Notes: generated from the sequence alone by a model not told the origin. A stretch of DNA of 64,000 nucleotides from Rhodoblastus acidophilus (GCF_025961575.1 NZ_JAOQNX010000015.1:52945-116944), one strand, 5' to 3'; shown: positions 18,227 to 28,225, numbered from the stretch's first letter. Made by a program: numbers and translations.

Positions 18227-19027
18227 GTGAACACCCGATCATCTCAGCGTTTTCTCGCCGGCATCGCCTTGAGCGTCCTGGTCGCCCTGGGCGGCTGCAA
18301 GAGCATGGGCGACGTCACCAGCTCCATCGCCATGCCCTCGGCGCCCGAGTCCAATTCGCCGGAAGACATGCGCCGTTATTCCGAGAACCTGCAGCAGCGC
18401 TACGAAGCCCATCCCGACAACAAGATGGTCGCGCTGGCCTACGCGAAGTCGCTGCGCTCCCGCGAGCTGAACGACCAGGCGGCGGCGGTGCTGCAGAACG
18501 CCGCGATCAAATATCCCAAAGACCGCGAAGTGCTCGCCGCCTATGGCAAGGCGCTCGCCGACGCCGGCCGCCTCCAGGAGGCGAGCGCCGCGCTGGAGCA
18601 GGCCGACGCCCCGGACAGCCCGAACTGGTCGGTGATTTCGACGCGCGGCTCGATCGCCGACCAGATGGGCGACCACCGGCAGGCGCAGGCCCTTTACGAG
18701 ACGGCGCTGAAACTCGCCCCCGACGAGCCCTCCGTGCTCTCCAATCTCGGCCTGTCCTACGCCCTGTCGAACAATTTGCGCCAGGCCGAACAGGTTTTGC
18801 GAGAGGCCGCCGCCAGTCCGCGCGCCGACATGCGGGTGCGCCAGAATCTCGCGCTGGTGCTGGCGCTGCAAGGCAAGTTTGCGGAAGCCGAGCAGGTTTC
18901 CGAGCGCGACCTCTCGCCCCAGCAGGCGCGCGAAAACGTCGCCTCGATCCGCCAGATGATTTCGCAGAACAACGGCTGGCGCGACATCCAGGCCGCGGCG
19001 ACCCGCAACAAGTCGGTCGTGCGCTGA
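18227..19027 (+). CDS. tadD: Tad pilus TPR lipoprotein TadD
   Basis: 266 residues. A signal peptide with lipobox LGGC (about residues 20-24) anchors it to the membrane. TPR repeats fill the rest (about 60-230; SVLSNLGLSYALSNNLRQAEQVL). TadD is an outer-membrane lipoprotein needed for secretin assembly in Tad systems. Start at GTG 18227, because GGGGA lies 6 bases upstream; a TTG at 18212 is in frame but lacks a ribosome site. It converges with tadC. Confidence 0.85.
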   Translation: MNTRSSQRFLAGIALSVLVALGGCKSMGDVTSSIAMPSAPESNSPEDMRRYSENLQQRYEAHPDNKMVALAYAKSLRSRELNDQAAAVLQNAAIKYPKDREVLAAYGKALADAGRLQEASAALEQADAPDSPNWSVISTRGSIADQMGDHRQAQALYETALKLAPDEPSVLSNLGLSYALSNNLRQAEQVLREAAASPRADMRVRQNLALVLALQGKFAEAEQVSERDLSPQQARENVASIRQMISQNNGWRDIQAAATRNKSVVR

Positions 19028-19042
19028 TCTTTTCGCGCGCAT

Positions 19043-19079
19043 AAAAAAAGGGGCCGAAGCCATTCGCTTCGGCCCTTTC
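19043..19079. terminator. Bidirectional intrinsic terminator between tadD and tadC
   Basis: Stem GGGCCGAAGC / GCTTCGGCCC with a CATTC loop. On the minus strand the stem is followed by seven U residues (from AAAAAAA at 19043-19049), a strong intrinsic terminator for the tadC-ending operon. On the plus strand the tail is only TTTCCTTT. Confidence 0.85.
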
Positions 19080-19105
19080 CTTTGTGGACCAACAAACAAA
19101 GTAGC

Positions 19106-19152
19106 CCTCATGCTGAGGAGGCGCGAAAGCGCCGTCTCGAAGCACGAGGGCG
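19106..19152 (+). repeat. Family C intergenic repeat
   Basis: A palindromic unit (CCTCATGCTGAGGAGGCGC, CGCCGTCTCGAAGCACGAGG) between the terminator and the tadC stop. Repeats of this form (CTCATxCTGAGGAGxxCGC...GTCTCGAAGxATGAGG) are widespread in Hyphomicrobiales genomes. Only one copy was noticed here. Confidence 0.6.
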
Positions 19153-19168
19153 GTCCACGGGTTTGCCC

Positions 19169-20149
19169 CTATTGCGAGGCCATCACCTGGATGACCGCGG
19201 GCGTCATGATCACCGCGAACAGCACGGGCAGGAAGCAGACGATCATCGGCACGGTCAGCTTGGGCGGCAGCGAAGCCGCCTTCTTCTCCGCCTCCATCAT
19301 GCGGGTGTCGCGGGCCTCCTGCGACACCGTGCGCAGCGCCGTGCCGAGCGGCGTGCCGTATTTCTCCGCCTGGACCAGCGAGGTCACCACATTCTTGACG
19401 TCGTCGAGACCGGTGCGCAGGTAAAAATTGTCATAAGCCGTGCGCCGGTCGGGCAGGTAGGACAATTCCGCCGTGGTCAGGGTGAATTCCTCGGCGAGCG
19501 CCAGCGAGCGCACGCCGATTTCCTGGCTCACCCGGCGGAAGCCGTGTTCGATGGACATGCCGGATTCGATGCAGATCAACAGCAGGTCGAGCGCGTCGGG
19601 AAAGGCGCGGCGCATTTCCGCCTGGCGCTTGGTGATGGTGTTGGTCAGATAGATTTCCGGCACTTTCAAGCCCATGTAGAGCAGCAGCACCACCACCGCC
19701 AGCTTCTGCAACAACCCGATCTGCAGATCGAGCACCAGAAAGGCGTAGAGCGACCCGAACACCGCGAGGCCGATCGGCGACACGAGACGGAAGAACAGAA
19801 AGCCGATCTCCGCCTGGGGCCCACGGAAGCCCGCTTTGGCCAGCTTGCCCTTGGCCTCGTCGGCCCCCAGCCATTTCGACAGGCTGAACCGCTCGACGAC
19901 ATCCTTCATATAGGTCTTGGACGTGTGCCTCAGGCCCTGCTTGTTGTTGGCCCGGGCGGCGAGTTTTTCGCGCTCGCGCGCGCGGATGCGCTCGCGTTCG
20001 ACCGCCACCGACTTCATCCGCTCTTCCAGCGAATCGCCCTGGAGAAACGGCATGGCGATGACGATCAGGCTGGCGACGGTGATGATGCCGATGACCAGCG
20101 CCACGATGAAGCGGGGATCGGCGAGCTTGTTGAATAGCAGCGTGAACAT
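19169..20149 (-). CDS. tadC: Tad pilus inner-membrane platform protein TadC
   Basis: 326 residues, four membrane segments (about 12-32, 105-150, 280-320) around a type II secretion F-domain (about 160-290; AFPDALDLLLICIESGMSIEHGF). With TadB it forms the inner-membrane platform driven by CpaF. It lies last in the minus-strand tad operon, 111 bases after tadB; a family B repeat occupies that gap. Confidence 0.92.
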   Translation of the reverse strand: MFTLLFNKLADPRFIVALVIGIITVASLIVIAMPFLQGDSLEERMKSVAVERERIRAREREKLAARANNKQGLRHTSKTYMKDVVERFSLSKWLGADEAKGKLAKAGFRGPQAEIGFLFFRLVSPIGLAVFGSLYAFLVLDLQIGLLQKLAVVVLLLYMGLKVPEIYLTNTITKRQAEMRRAFPDALDLLLICIESGMSIEHGFRRVSQEIGVRSLALAEEFTLTTAELSYLPDRRTAYDNFYLRTGLDDVKNVVTSLVQAEKYGTPLGTALRTVSQEARDTRMMEAEKKAASLPPKLTVPMIVCFLPVLFAVIMTPAVIQVMASQ

Positions 20150-20165
20150 GCTGGGCGCCCTGGTG

Positions 20166-20217
20166 GCGTTTTCAAGCGAAGCGGATTCCGGTTCGCGTGA
20201 AGAAAACGCGTCAAAAC
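20166..20217 (+). repeat. Family B intergenic repeat
   Basis: Forward copy of the unit at 15785-15837, inside the tad operon between tadB and tadC. Confidence 0.75.
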
Positions 20218-20260
20218 AAAAACAAGCTCAGTCAGCTGAGCGGAAGCTCAGAGGACTGCG

Positions 20261-21235
20261 CTAGATGTCGAAGCTGATCATCTTGTTCATGACGAACACG
20301 CCCACGCCCATCAGGCAGGCGCAGCAGAACAGGACGACGCGCCCGGCCTCCTTGATCCACAGCTGCTCGATATATTGCGGGCTGGTGAGATAGACGAGAC
20401 CGGCGACGATCAGCGGCAGCGAGGCGATGATATAGGCGGAGGCGCGCGCCTCCGACGACATCGCCCTGACCTTGTCGGCCATTTTCTTGCGCTCGCGCAG
20501 CACGCGCGACAGATTGCTGAGGGCCTCGCCGAGATTGCCGCCCGCCTTCTGCTGGATCGAGATGACGATGGCGAAGAAATTGGCTTCGGCGGTCGGAATG
20601 CGTTCAGGCAGGCGCTCCACCGCCTCCGAGACCGACATGCCCAGCGTCTGCGCCTCGACGATCTGGCGGAATTCGCCGCGCACCGGCTCGGGCGCCTCGG
20701 AGGCGATGATGCGCAGGCAATCGTTGAGCGGCAGGCCCGCCTTGACGCCGCGGATGATCACATCGACGGCGCCGGGGAATTCCAGCGTGAATTTCTTCAG
20801 CCGGCTTTTGGTCATGCGCGTCAGCCACATGCTCGGCAGGCCGAGGCCGCCGATGACGAAGCCCGCGACGCCGAAAGCCGGATTGCCGGTGAAGGAGAAC
20901 AGCATCAAGGCGACAAAAACGCCGGCGCAAGCGGATGCGATGTAGTAGATCGACTTCGACATCGACAGGCCCGCCTGGGCGATGCGGGTCTCGAGCGACA
21001 GCTTCGCCTTTTTGGCGTTGCGCTGCTCGAGCTCCTTCAAACTGTCCGCCACCTGCTTGCGGCGCGCGCTCGCGTCGACCTGGCGCTCGCGCGACACGCC
21101 GGAACGCTTGGCGAGCAATTGCGCCTGACGCTTTTCGCCTTTCACATCGCCGCTGAGATAGGGGTAGATGAGAAAGGCCACGCCGCCGGAGGCCGCGAAG
21201 ACGAGGGCGAGGATCAGCAGCGATCTGGCGTCCAA
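20261..21235 (-). CDS. tadB: Tad pilus inner-membrane platform protein TadB
   Basis: 324 residues with an N-terminal membrane segment, a basic coiled region (about 35-85), a T2SS F-domain (about 160-285; FPGAVDVIIRGVKAGLPLNDCL) and C-terminal membrane segments. The 11-base gap to the upstream cpaF shows operon structure. Confidence 0.92.
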   Translation of the reverse strand: MDARSLLILALVFAASGGVAFLIYPYLSGDVKGEKRQAQLLAKRSGVSRERQVDASARRKQVADSLKELEQRNAKKAKLSLETRIAQAGLSMSKSIYYIASACAGVFVALMLFSFTGNPAFGVAGFVIGGLGLPSMWLTRMTKSRLKKFTLEFPGAVDVIIRGVKAGLPLNDCLRIIASEAPEPVRGEFRQIVEAQTLGMSVSEAVERLPERIPTAEANFFAIVISIQQKAGGNLGEALSNLSRVLRERKKMADKVRAMSSEARASAYIIASLPLIVAGLVYLTSPQYIEQLWIKEAGRVVLFCCACLMGVGVFVMNKMISFDI

Positions 21236-21246
21236 GGCAAAAACTC

Positions 21247-22677
21247 CTATTCGCGCAGTTCGGAGGCGTCGAGCGCCGCCGCGAGGCGCCCTTCCTCGTT
21301 GAAGTAGCGGGCGCGCTCCCAGAAGCGCGGACGTCCGATGCCGGTGGAGCGGTGGCGTCCCTTGAGCTTGCCGTTGGCGTCCTCGCCGACGATGTCATAG
21401 AGGAACAGGTCCTGGGTGATGACGGTCTCGCCTTCCAGGCCCATGACCTCGGTGATGTGGGTGATGCGGCGCGAGCCGTCGCGCAGGCGCGCCGCCTGGA
21501 TGATCACGTCGATGGAGGAGACGATCATCTCGCGGATGGTGCGCGGCGGCAGAGCGAAGCCGCCCATGGTGATCATGGATTCGAGACGGCTCAGCGCCTC
21601 GCGCGGCGAGTTGGCGTGCAGCGTGCCCATCGAGCCGTCGTGACCCGTGTTCATCGCCTGCAACAGATCAAAAGCCTCGGGTCCGCGGACTTCGCCGACG
21701 ATGATGCGTTCGGGGCGCATACGCAGGCAGTTCTTCACGAGATCGCGCATGGTGATCGCGCCCTGCCCTTCGAGATTGGGCGGGCGCGTTTCCAGGCGCA
21801 CCACATGGGGCTGCTGCAATTGCAATTCCGCCGCGTCCTCGCAGGTGATGACGCGCTCATCATGATCGATGTAATTGGTGAGACAATTGAGCAAGGTCGT
21901 CTTGCCCGAGCCCGTGCCGCCGGAGATCAGGACGTTGCAACGCACGCGGCCGATGATTTTCAGGATCTCCGCGCCTTCGGGCGAAATGGCGCCGAACCTG
22001 GTGATCTGGTCGAGGGTCAGCTTGTCCTTCTTGAACTTGCGGATGGTGAGCGCGGGCCCGTCGATGGCGAGCGGCGGCCCGATCACGTTGACACGCGAGC
22101 CGTCCAACAGGCGCGCGTCGCAGATCGGCGAGGCTTCGTCGACGCGGCGGCCGACCTGGCTGACGATGCGCTGGCAGATGTTCATCAGCTGGGCATTGTC
22201 GCGGAAGCGGACGCTGGTGAGCTGAATCTTGCCCTGCACTTCGATATAGGTCTTGTTGGCGCCGTTCACCATGATGTCGGCGATGTCGTCGCGCGCCAGC
22301 AGCGGCTCCAGCGGGCCATAGCCGAGCACGTCGTTGCAAATGTCCTCGAGCAGGTCCTCCTGCTCGGCGATCGACAGCACGACATTCTTGATGGCGATGA
22401 TTTCATTGACGATGTCGCGGATTTCCTCGCGCGCGCTCTCGGCGTCGAGCTTCGACAGCTGCGACAGGTCGATCGCCTCGATCAGCGCGCCGAAGATCGT
22501 GCTCTTCGTCATGTAATATTCGTCGGAGCGCCGCACCTCCGGCGGGGGCGCGAGCGACGGCGCGACCGTCGGCTGCGGCGTCATGGCGACCGGCGCGGCG
22601 ATCGCCTCGACGACCGTGGACGACGGACCCTGGCTGGCGCGCGGCGCGGCGGCGTTGGCGGAACGCTTTCCGAACAT
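21247..22677 (-). CDS. cpaF: Tad pilus assembly ATPase CpaF (TadA)
   Basis: 476 residues, VirB11/PilB-like secretion ATPase. Walker [10 protein letters not shown], Asp box ([15 protein letters not shown]), Walker B and His box ([28 protein letters not shown]) are all intact. The N-terminal about 75 residues are a low-complexity linker. It powers Flp pilus extension at the inner membrane. Confidence 0.96.
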   Translation of the reverse strand: MFGKRSANAAAPRASQGPSSTVVEAIAAPVAMTPQPTVAPSLAPPPEVRRSDEYYMTKSTIFGALIEAIDLSQLSKLDAESAREEIRDIVNEIIAIKNVVLSIAEQEDLLEDICNDVLGYGPLEPLLARDDIADIMVNGANKTYIEVQGKIQLTSVRFRDNAQLMNICQRIVSQVGRRVDEASPICDARLLDGSRVNVIGPPLAIDGPALTIRKFKKDKLTLDQITRFGAISPEGAEILKIIGRVRCNVLISGGTGSGKTTLLNCLTNYIDHDERVITCEDAAELQLQQPHVVRLETRPPNLEGQGAITMRDLVKNCLRMRPERIIVGEVRGPEAFDLLQAMNTGHDGSMGTLHANSPREALSRLESMITMGGFALPPRTIREMIVSSIDVIIQAARLRDGSRRITHITEVMGLEGETVITQDLFLYDIVGEDANGKLKGRHRSTGIGRPRFWERARYFNEEGRLAAALDASELRE

Positions 22678-22754
22678 CTCCGTCTATAGTCCTTTCGAGG
22701 ATCCGGCTTCATGCCGGGAAAAACCTTGCCGGAAAAAACCTTGGGGGTGGCGCG

Positions 22755-24002
22755 TCAGCCCTTCAGCACCGCGAGCAGCGGCTCCAGAAAACTCTTCCGC
22801 TCGCGCTTGACCGGCGCGCGCCCGGTGACCGCCCGGGCGATGTCGCCGAAAATGGGCGCGACCTTTTCGCCCTCGTCCAGCTCCGCGATCATCTGCCCAT
22901 TGTTGGAGGCCGCGCCGAACAGTTTCGCGTCGAACGGCACTTGCGCGAGCGGCTCGGCCTCGACGGCGCGGGCGAAATCGGCGGCGGCGATTTCCGGGCG
23001 CTTGGGCATGCCGACGCCATTGAGCACGAAGCGCGGGACCGGATCGTTCCTGCGGGCGGCGCGCAGCGCGTCGAGCAGGCTCTTGGTGTTGCGCAGGCCG
23101 GCGAGATCGGGGGCGGAGACCAGCAGCGCCTCGTCGGCGGTCACCATCATCCGCCGCGACCAGGCCGTCCACATGTGCGGCGTATCGAGAATGATGTAGG
23201 GCGTCGTCGCGCGCAACAATTCGAGCAGCGCGTCGAAGGCGGTCTCCTGGAAATCGTAGCAGCGCTCCACCGTCGCCGGCGCCGCCAGGATCGACAGCTT
23301 GTCGCTGCATTTCGACAGCAGGCGATCGACGAGATTGGCGTCGAGGCGATCGGGCGCGAACACCGCTTCGGCGATGCCCTGCGGCGGGTCCTGGTTGAAG
23401 TCGAGCCCGGCGGTGCCGAAGGGCAGGTCGAGATCGACGATCACCGTGGCGGCGTCGAGATCGCGGGAAATGGCCCAGGCGAGATTATGCGCGACGCAGG
23501 AGGCGCCGACGCCGCCCTTGCAGCCGGTCACCGCAATGACGCGGCCGAGCGGCGGAGCGGAGTCGTGATGGTATTGCGCCGACAAAGCCGCGATGAAATC
23601 CATCACGCCGAACGGCTTGACGAGATAGTCCGACACGCCGCGCGAAATCAGCTCGCGATAGAGCGTGATGTCGTTGAGCTTGCCGATCACGATCACCTTG
23701 GTGCCGGAATCGCAGAATTCCGCGAGGGCCTCCAATTGGTCGATCAAATCGGTTCGCGACGCCGAGGTCTCGAGCACGATGACATTCGGCGTCGGCGAGG
23801 TGCGGTAGGCCTCGATCGCCGCCTGGGCGCCGCCCATGTTCACCTTGACATGGGCTTTCTCCATGCGCCGGTCGAGGGCGGCCTCGCCGATCAGCTGCGC
23901 CAGGTCCTGCGTCTCGCAGAACGCCTGGAGCGAGATGCGCGGCGCCGGCGCGATCTGTGGGTATTGCGAGGGTTCCAGGTGCTCGTGCATCGAATCCATC
24001 AT
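22755..24002 (-). CDS. cpaE: Tad pilus localisation protein CpaE (receiver-like plus ParA/MinD-type ATPase)
   Basis: 415 residues. The N-terminal half (about 20-150) is an atypical response-regulator fold (NVIVLETSASRTDLIDQLEALAEF). The C-terminal half is a MinD-like ATPase with deviant Walker A GCKGGVGASCVAHNLAW. In Caulobacter CpaE directs secretin to the pole. The start at 24002 is one of two adjacent ATG codons. Confidence 0.92.
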   Translation of the reverse strand: MMDSMHEHLEPSQYPQIAPAPRISLQAFCETQDLAQLIGEAALDRRMEKAHVKVNMGGAQAAIEAYRTSPTPNVIVLETSASRTDLIDQLEALAEFCDSGTKVIVIGKLNDITLYRELISRGVSDYLVKPFGVMDFIAALSAQYHHDSAPPLGRVIAVTGCKGGVGASCVAHNLAWAISRDLDAATVIVDLDLPFGTAGLDFNQDPPQGIAEAVFAPDRLDANLVDRLLSKCSDKLSILAAPATVERCYDFQETAFDALLELLRATTPYIILDTPHMWTAWSRRMMVTADEALLVSAPDLAGLRNTKSLLDALRAARRNDPVPRFVLNGVGMPKRPEIAAADFARAVEAEPLAQVPFDAKLFGAASNNGQMIAELDEGEKVAPIFGDIARAVTGRAPVKRERKSFLEPLLAVLKG

Positions 24003-24018
24003 GAAAGGAGTCCTTGGA

Positions 24019-24783
24019 TCAGTTGCCGACGGCGCTGATGCTGCTGTTCTGGACCTTCCAGTCCGTTCCCGGGTCCTTGCCCTGGCGGACGGCGACGATG
24101 CCGCGCGAGCGCATCTGCGAATCGGGCGGCGTGGTCGCCGCGGGACCCAAGAGGTCGCGCGGGTCCGCCGTTTGCGCCGCGATCATCTGCTGGTTCGCGC
24201 AGCCCAGATTCCAGTAAGGCGTATTGTTCCAGCCCTCCGCCGACGAACCGGAAGCGAGATCGTTGGGCCACTGGCCGCAGCGAGTGCGGGTGCGGGCGAT
24301 CACGGTGGCGTAGGACAGGCGGATCGGCGCGGCGACGCTCGGGTCGGCGATCGGATAGGAGGAAATGGCGACATAGCTGCGCGCGCCGCCGGCGGCGAGG
24401 GCCGCGCGCACCGCGGGAACCGCCGCGCGCGCCTCGGCCGCGCCCGGTCCGCCCTGCGGCAGCGCCAAAGCGATCTCGCCCTCGCCGGATTGCGCATAGT
24501 CCGAGGCGAATTGCTTGATCTGGCTCTTCGAACGGGCGTCGAGCGCGCCGGCGTGAACATAGGGGATCACGTCGAGGGTCGCGCGGCTGTTGGCCAGTTC
24601 GATCGGGTGGCGGGCGTGGAAATCCTGGCTCGGGATCGTGGTGGCGACGATCCGGTCGGCGCCGCCGCTCGAGCAGGCGGCGAGCGGGACAGCGACGAGC
24701 AGGGCCGCCGCCCGCGCCCAGCGCTTCAGGCCGGCGGGTTCCGAGGTCTTGATCAGGCGGAGATGCGGCATGGTCCTGTCCAT
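24019..24783 (-). CDS. cpaD: Tad pilus assembly lipoprotein CpaD
   Basis: 254 residues. A signal peptide ends in lipobox LAAC (about residues 32-36). The body matches CpaD: periplasmic/outer-membrane family (RHPIELANSRATLDVIP, GCANQQMIAAQTADPRDLLGP). It is thought to stabilise the CpaC secretin. A second ATG four codons downstream is possible. Confidence 0.88.
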   Translation of the reverse strand: MDRTMPHLRLIKTSEPAGLKRWARAAALLVAVPLAACSSGGADRIVATTIPSQDFHARHPIELANSRATLDVIPYVHAGALDARSKSQIKQFASDYAQSGEGEIALALPQGGPGAAEARAAVPAVRAALAAGGARSYVAISSYPIADPSVAAPIRLSYATVIARTRTRCGQWPNDLASGSSAEGWNNTPYWNLGCANQQMIAAQTADPRDLLGPAATTPPDSQMRSRGIVAVRQGKDPGTDWKVQNSSISAVGN

Positions 24784-24826
24784 CGTTTCAGTGTCTTGCG
24801 CTTCAGTGTCTTGCGCTGGGTCCGGC

Positions 24827-26263
24827 TCAGTCGTGGATGAAGCCGACGCGGCCGTTGAAATGGCGGGCGGCCGCGGGATTGTCGGCGGTCGAGTAGAGCT
24901 TGTTGACGCGTCCGAGCAGCCAGCCCTGGGGATCGGTGGAATCGGCGTAATTGTCGTCGGGCCGGGCCAGAGCGTTGGGCGAGACGGATTTGGCGATATA
25001 GGGCGTGACGATGATCATCAGCTCGGTTTCCTGGCGCTGGTAGTCGCGCGAGCGGAACAGCGAGCCGAGGATCGGCAGGTTCATCAGCCCGGGGACGCCG
25101 TTGATCGCCTGGTTGGAATTGGCCTGGATCAGGCCGGCGGTGGCGATGGAGCCGCCGGTCGGCAGTTCGACGGTGGTCTCGTGGCGGCGGGTGCGGAAGC
25201 CGGGCGCCGAGAGCGTCTGGCTGGAGACGCTGGTGGCGGGATCGATGTCGGCGACCTCGGTGGCGAGGCGCAGCGAAATCCGTCCGGCCGACAGCACGAC
25301 CGGGGTGAAGTTGAGCGTCACGCCGTAGGTCTTGTAGGTGACGCCGACGGTGCAGAGGCTGGCCGCTCCCGAGCCCTGGCAGTTCGTGCCCGAGGACACC
25401 GGCACTTCGCCGCCGACCGTGAATTTGGCGCTTTCTCCCGAGACCGCGGTGACCGTCGGCTCCGCCATGATGCGGGCGACGCCGTTGCGTTCGAAGGCCT
25501 GCAAGGTCTGGGTCAGCGTGTTGCCGCCGCCGAAATTGCTGAAGGTCTTGAGCGCGCCGGTGCTGTAGGACTGACCATTGAGCGCGAAGGGATTGTCCTG
25601 GATGAACTTGCCCCAGTTGCCCGCGAGCGTCGAAGCGGTGATGCCAAGCTGCTTGGTTACGACGCGCTGGACTTCGGCGATGGTCACCTTGATCATCACC
25701 TGATCCTTGCCGCGGATGGTGATGGCGTTGACGACGATGCCGGTTCCGGAGCCGCCCGCCTTGCCCATGGCGTCGACGAAGCTCTTGGCGATGTCCATCG
25801 CCGTCTGCATGTCGGCGGCGGAGTCGACATCACCGGTCAGGATGATCGAATCGTTCACCGTGCGCGCGGTGATCCGGGAATTGGGCAAAGCCGTCTGGAG
25901 GATGCTGTTGAGTTCGCCGATGTCGCGGCCGATCGACAGCTCGAGCGTGGCGATGCGCCGCCCCTGCTTGTCCATGGCGAAAATGGTGGTCTGGCCCGTC
26001 GCCTGGCCGATCACGTAGATCTTGCGCGCCGTGCGCACCACCGCATTGGCCACGGCGGGATTGCCAACGAAGATTTCGCCGGCGTCCGCGGGCAGGTCGA
26101 GGATGACCGACTTGCCGACGCCCATGGTCAGGCGCCGCGTCGCATTCTCTCCCAGGAAGCGGAGGGTTTCGCCGTCGCCCGCGGCGCGGGCCGGCGCGAG
26201 CGCCAGAGCGCTCAAGGTCAGAAGAACAGACAGTCCGCCAACAAGCCAGGGGCGCGTCCTCAT
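24827..26263 (-). CDS. cpaC: Tad pilus outer-membrane secretin CpaC (RcpA)
   Basis: 478 residues. A signal peptide (about 1-28, ending APARA), an N-terminal pilus N-domain (VGKSVILDLPADAGEIFVGNPAVANAVVRT), a BON-like domain (about 105-175), and the secretin domain (about 230-430; MAEPTVTAVSGESAKFTVGGEVPV, LRLATEVADIDP). It makes the outer-membrane channel for the Flp pilus. ATG 26263 is chosen because GAGGA lies 8 bases upstream. An ATG six bases earlier is possible but too close to that site. Confidence 0.93.
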   Translation of the reverse strand: MRTRPWLVGGLSVLLTLSALALAPARAAGDGETLRFLGENATRRLTMGVGKSVILDLPADAGEIFVGNPAVANAVVRTARKIYVIGQATGQTTIFAMDKQGRRIATLELSIGRDIGELNSILQTALPNSRITARTVNDSIILTGDVDSAADMQTAMDIAKSFVDAMGKAGGSGTGIVVNAITIRGKDQVMIKVTIAEVQRVVTKQLGITASTLAGNWGKFIQDNPFALNGQSYSTGALKTFSNFGGGNTLTQTLQAFERNGVARIMAEPTVTAVSGESAKFTVGGEVPVSSGTNCQGSGAASLCTVGVTYKTYGVTLNFTPVVLSAGRISLRLATEVADIDPATSVSSQTLSAPGFRTRRHETTVELPTGGSIATAGLIQANSNQAINGVPGLMNLPILGSLFRSRDYQRQETELMIIVTPYIAKSVSPNALARPDDNYADSTDPQGWLLGRVNKLYSTADNPAAARHFNGRVGFIHD

Positions 26264-26340
26264 GTGCATTTTCCTCAACTCCAAAAGGCAAGGCTCGCGG
26301 CGCGCGGGGCTGTGCGCACGAAGGGACGCGAACGGGCGGA

Positions 26341-27153
26341 TCATTTGCCGCGCGACTGGGTGGCGACGCCGGCGCGCACGATGGTGACGCCGCGTTCGCG
26401 AATTTGCTGGGCCATCGACACGGAGCCGCCGACCTGCTTGGCGCTGTCCTGCATCGAGCGAAGCACCAGCGAGAGCTGGCCGACGCGCTGCGCCAGGATG
26501 ACGGTCTCGGCCTGGTGCGGGTCGAGTTCGAGCGTAGCGGTGGAGCCGCCGGCGGTGGGCGGACCGGCCTTGTCATTGGCGTTCTGACCGATGGCGAGCA
26601 CGCGCACATTGGTGACCAGAGTCTCGGAGACGAAGGAATCGCCGCCGCCGTTCTTGGCGGCGTCCTCGTCGCGGTAGATGTGAATCACGTCGACGCGGTC
26701 GTTGGGCAGGATGAAATTGCCGGCGGTGGTGGCGCCGCTGCCTTCGATGTTGATGGCGACGGCGCGATAGCCGGGCGCGAGCACGGCCGAGAGAAAGCCG
26801 GACGACGTTCCCTTGAACAGCCGGTCCGGGCGCAGCGGCTCGCCGATGGAGAAGGTCCCGCGAACGACGGAATCCTTGAGTTCGTCGATGGCGTTGGGGC
26901 GCTCCGACTTGCGGATCACGCCCTGGATCGGCGAATCCTTCGGCCAGTCCTGCCAGGTCATGTCGGTCGGCTGGATCACATAGCCGAAATTCAGCTCATG
27001 CGAGGCCACGAGGATCTGGTCCTTGGCGACCGGCGGCGGCGCGGCGACCACGGGCGCGGGCGCCGGGGGCTCGGGCTTGTCCAACACCAGATAGATCGCG
27101 GTCAGACCGCAAACCGCGACAAATCCGAGGGAAATGAGCCGGGCTTTCTTCAT
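26341..27153 (-). CDS. cpaB: Tad pilus assembly protein CpaB (RcpC)
   Basis: 270 residues. One N-terminal membrane segment (about 6-24), a proline/alanine linker, then SAF and RcpC domains (DQILVASHELNFGYVIQPTDMTWQDWP; VFKGTSSGFLS-like FKGTSSGFLSAVLAPGYRAVAINIE). First gene of the cpaBCDEF-tadBC operon. An AT-rich leader with TTAAGGTTAA (27213-27222) precedes it. Confidence 0.92.
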   Translation of the reverse strand: MKKARLISLGFVAVCGLTAIYLVLDKPEPPAPAPVVAAPPPVAKDQILVASHELNFGYVIQPTDMTWQDWPKDSPIQGVIRKSERPNAIDELKDSVVRGTFSIGEPLRPDRLFKGTSSGFLSAVLAPGYRAVAINIEGSGATTAGNFILPNDRVDVIHIYRDEDAAKNGGGDSFVSETLVTNVRVLAIGQNANDKAGPPTAGGSTATLELDPHQAETVILAQRVGQLSLVLRSMQDSAKQVGGSVSMAQQIRERGVTIVRAGVATQSRGK

Positions 27154-27289
27154 GGCTTTTCAACGATCCACGCTTCCGCTCCGGATGGAGCGCCTTGATG
27201 AATTCAAGCAGTGAAAGGTCAAATTAAGGTTAATGGATCGTGTCGAAATTTACGCTTCGTCAGAAAGCCCCTGCGTTCCGCCGCGCGGA

Positions 27290-27325
27290 AAAGAAAAGGG
27301 CCGGTCGTCGCGACCGGCCCTTGCA
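27290..27325 (-). terminator. Intrinsic terminator downstream of cpaA
   Basis: Stem GGGCCGGTCG / CGACCGGCCC with a 3-base loop at 27298-27320, followed on the minus strand by TTTTCTTTT. It separates cpaA from the downstream cpaB operon. Confidence 0.85.
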
Positions 27326-27347
27326 TCAGCTCGAAACGCCGTTGCGC

Positions 27348-27854
27348 TCAGGCGCCCAGGGTCTGCGTGAACAGCAGCGAATCCGGATAGAGCAGGATGC
27401 CGGTGATGGCGAGGGTGATGCCATAGGGCGCGCCGACCTTCTTGTCGTGCAGCCGGTCGATCCATGCGCGGCCCTGCGCCCAGGCGGGGAGCGGCAGTTT
27501 GCGGAACCCGAGCAGGCCGACGGTCAGGACGCCGCCGAGCAGCGAGGCGATCAGGCCATATTCGGCGAGATGCTCGAACCCCAGCCAGACCGCGGTGGTC
27601 GCGGCGAATTTCGCGTCGCCGCCGCCGACCTGTCCGAAGGCGAACAGGACGAAAGTGATCGCCAGAACGGCGAGCCCGCAGGCGAGATGCAGGAGAATGG
27701 TCGTGGCCGGCAGGCCCATGAACAGCGCCAGGACGACAAAGGCCGCCACCAGGACGATCGAAATCCAATTCGCGATGGTCATGGTAAACAGGTCGGAGAA
27801 GGCCGCATAGGCCATCAGCGCGGGAAAAACGACGAGGACAGGTAAATCGAGCAT
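27348..27854 (-). CDS. cpaA: Prepilin peptidase CpaA (A24)
   Basis: 168 residues with about five membrane segments. The two catalytic aspartates of A24 peptidases are in YAAFSDLFTMTIANW and GGGDAKFAA. It cleaves Flp pilin precursors and the TadE/F pseudopilins after a glycine. It lies between the flp genes and the cpaB operon, with its own terminator. Confidence 0.92.
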   Translation of the reverse strand: MLDLPVLVVFPALMAYAAFSDLFTMTIANWISIVLVAAFVVLALFMGLPATTILLHLACGLAVLAITFVLFAFGQVGGGDAKFAATTAVWLGFEHLAEYGLIASLLGGVLTVGLLGFRKLPLPAWAQGRAWIDRLHDKKVGAPYGITLAITGILLYPDSLLFTQTLGA

Positions 27855-28060
27855 GGCGAGTCCGGAGTGAAATCGGCGCGGACATGATCGCCGTGCAGAG
27901 TGAACCGACCGTTAACTCCTGCGGATTTTCAGGCGGCGGCGCCCAAATCGAAAAAGGAAGCGCGGCGCGCTCACGGGCGCGTCAGTGCGGAAACGTGACG
28001 CGCGAGCGGCATGGGCATCGCCCTGGCTTTCGCGCGTCCACGGGAAGACGGAGCGCGCGC

Positions 28061-28225
28061 TCAGTTCAGACCGTTGGAAATGGCGGTGAACTTGGCGTTC
28101 AGGCGGGCGCCGACCGTGGTCAGCGTGGTGATGGCGGCGACGGCGATCAGAGCGGCGATCAGGCCATATTCAATGGCGGTGGCGCCGGACTGATCCTTGG
28201 CGAAGCGGATGAGCAGCGACTTCAT
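28061..28225 (-). CDS. Flp family type IVb pilin (first copy)
   Basis: 54 residues. The short leader MKSLLIRFAKDQSG ends in glycine, the CpaA cleavage site. The mature part begins ATAIEYGLIAALIAVAAI, with the conserved Glu5/Tyr6 of the Flp motif. ATG 28225 is chosen over longer upstream frames by homology to the second copy. Confidence 0.93.
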   Translation of the reverse strand: MKSLLIRFAKDQSGATAIEYGLIAALIAVAAITTLTTVGARLNAKFTAISNGLN

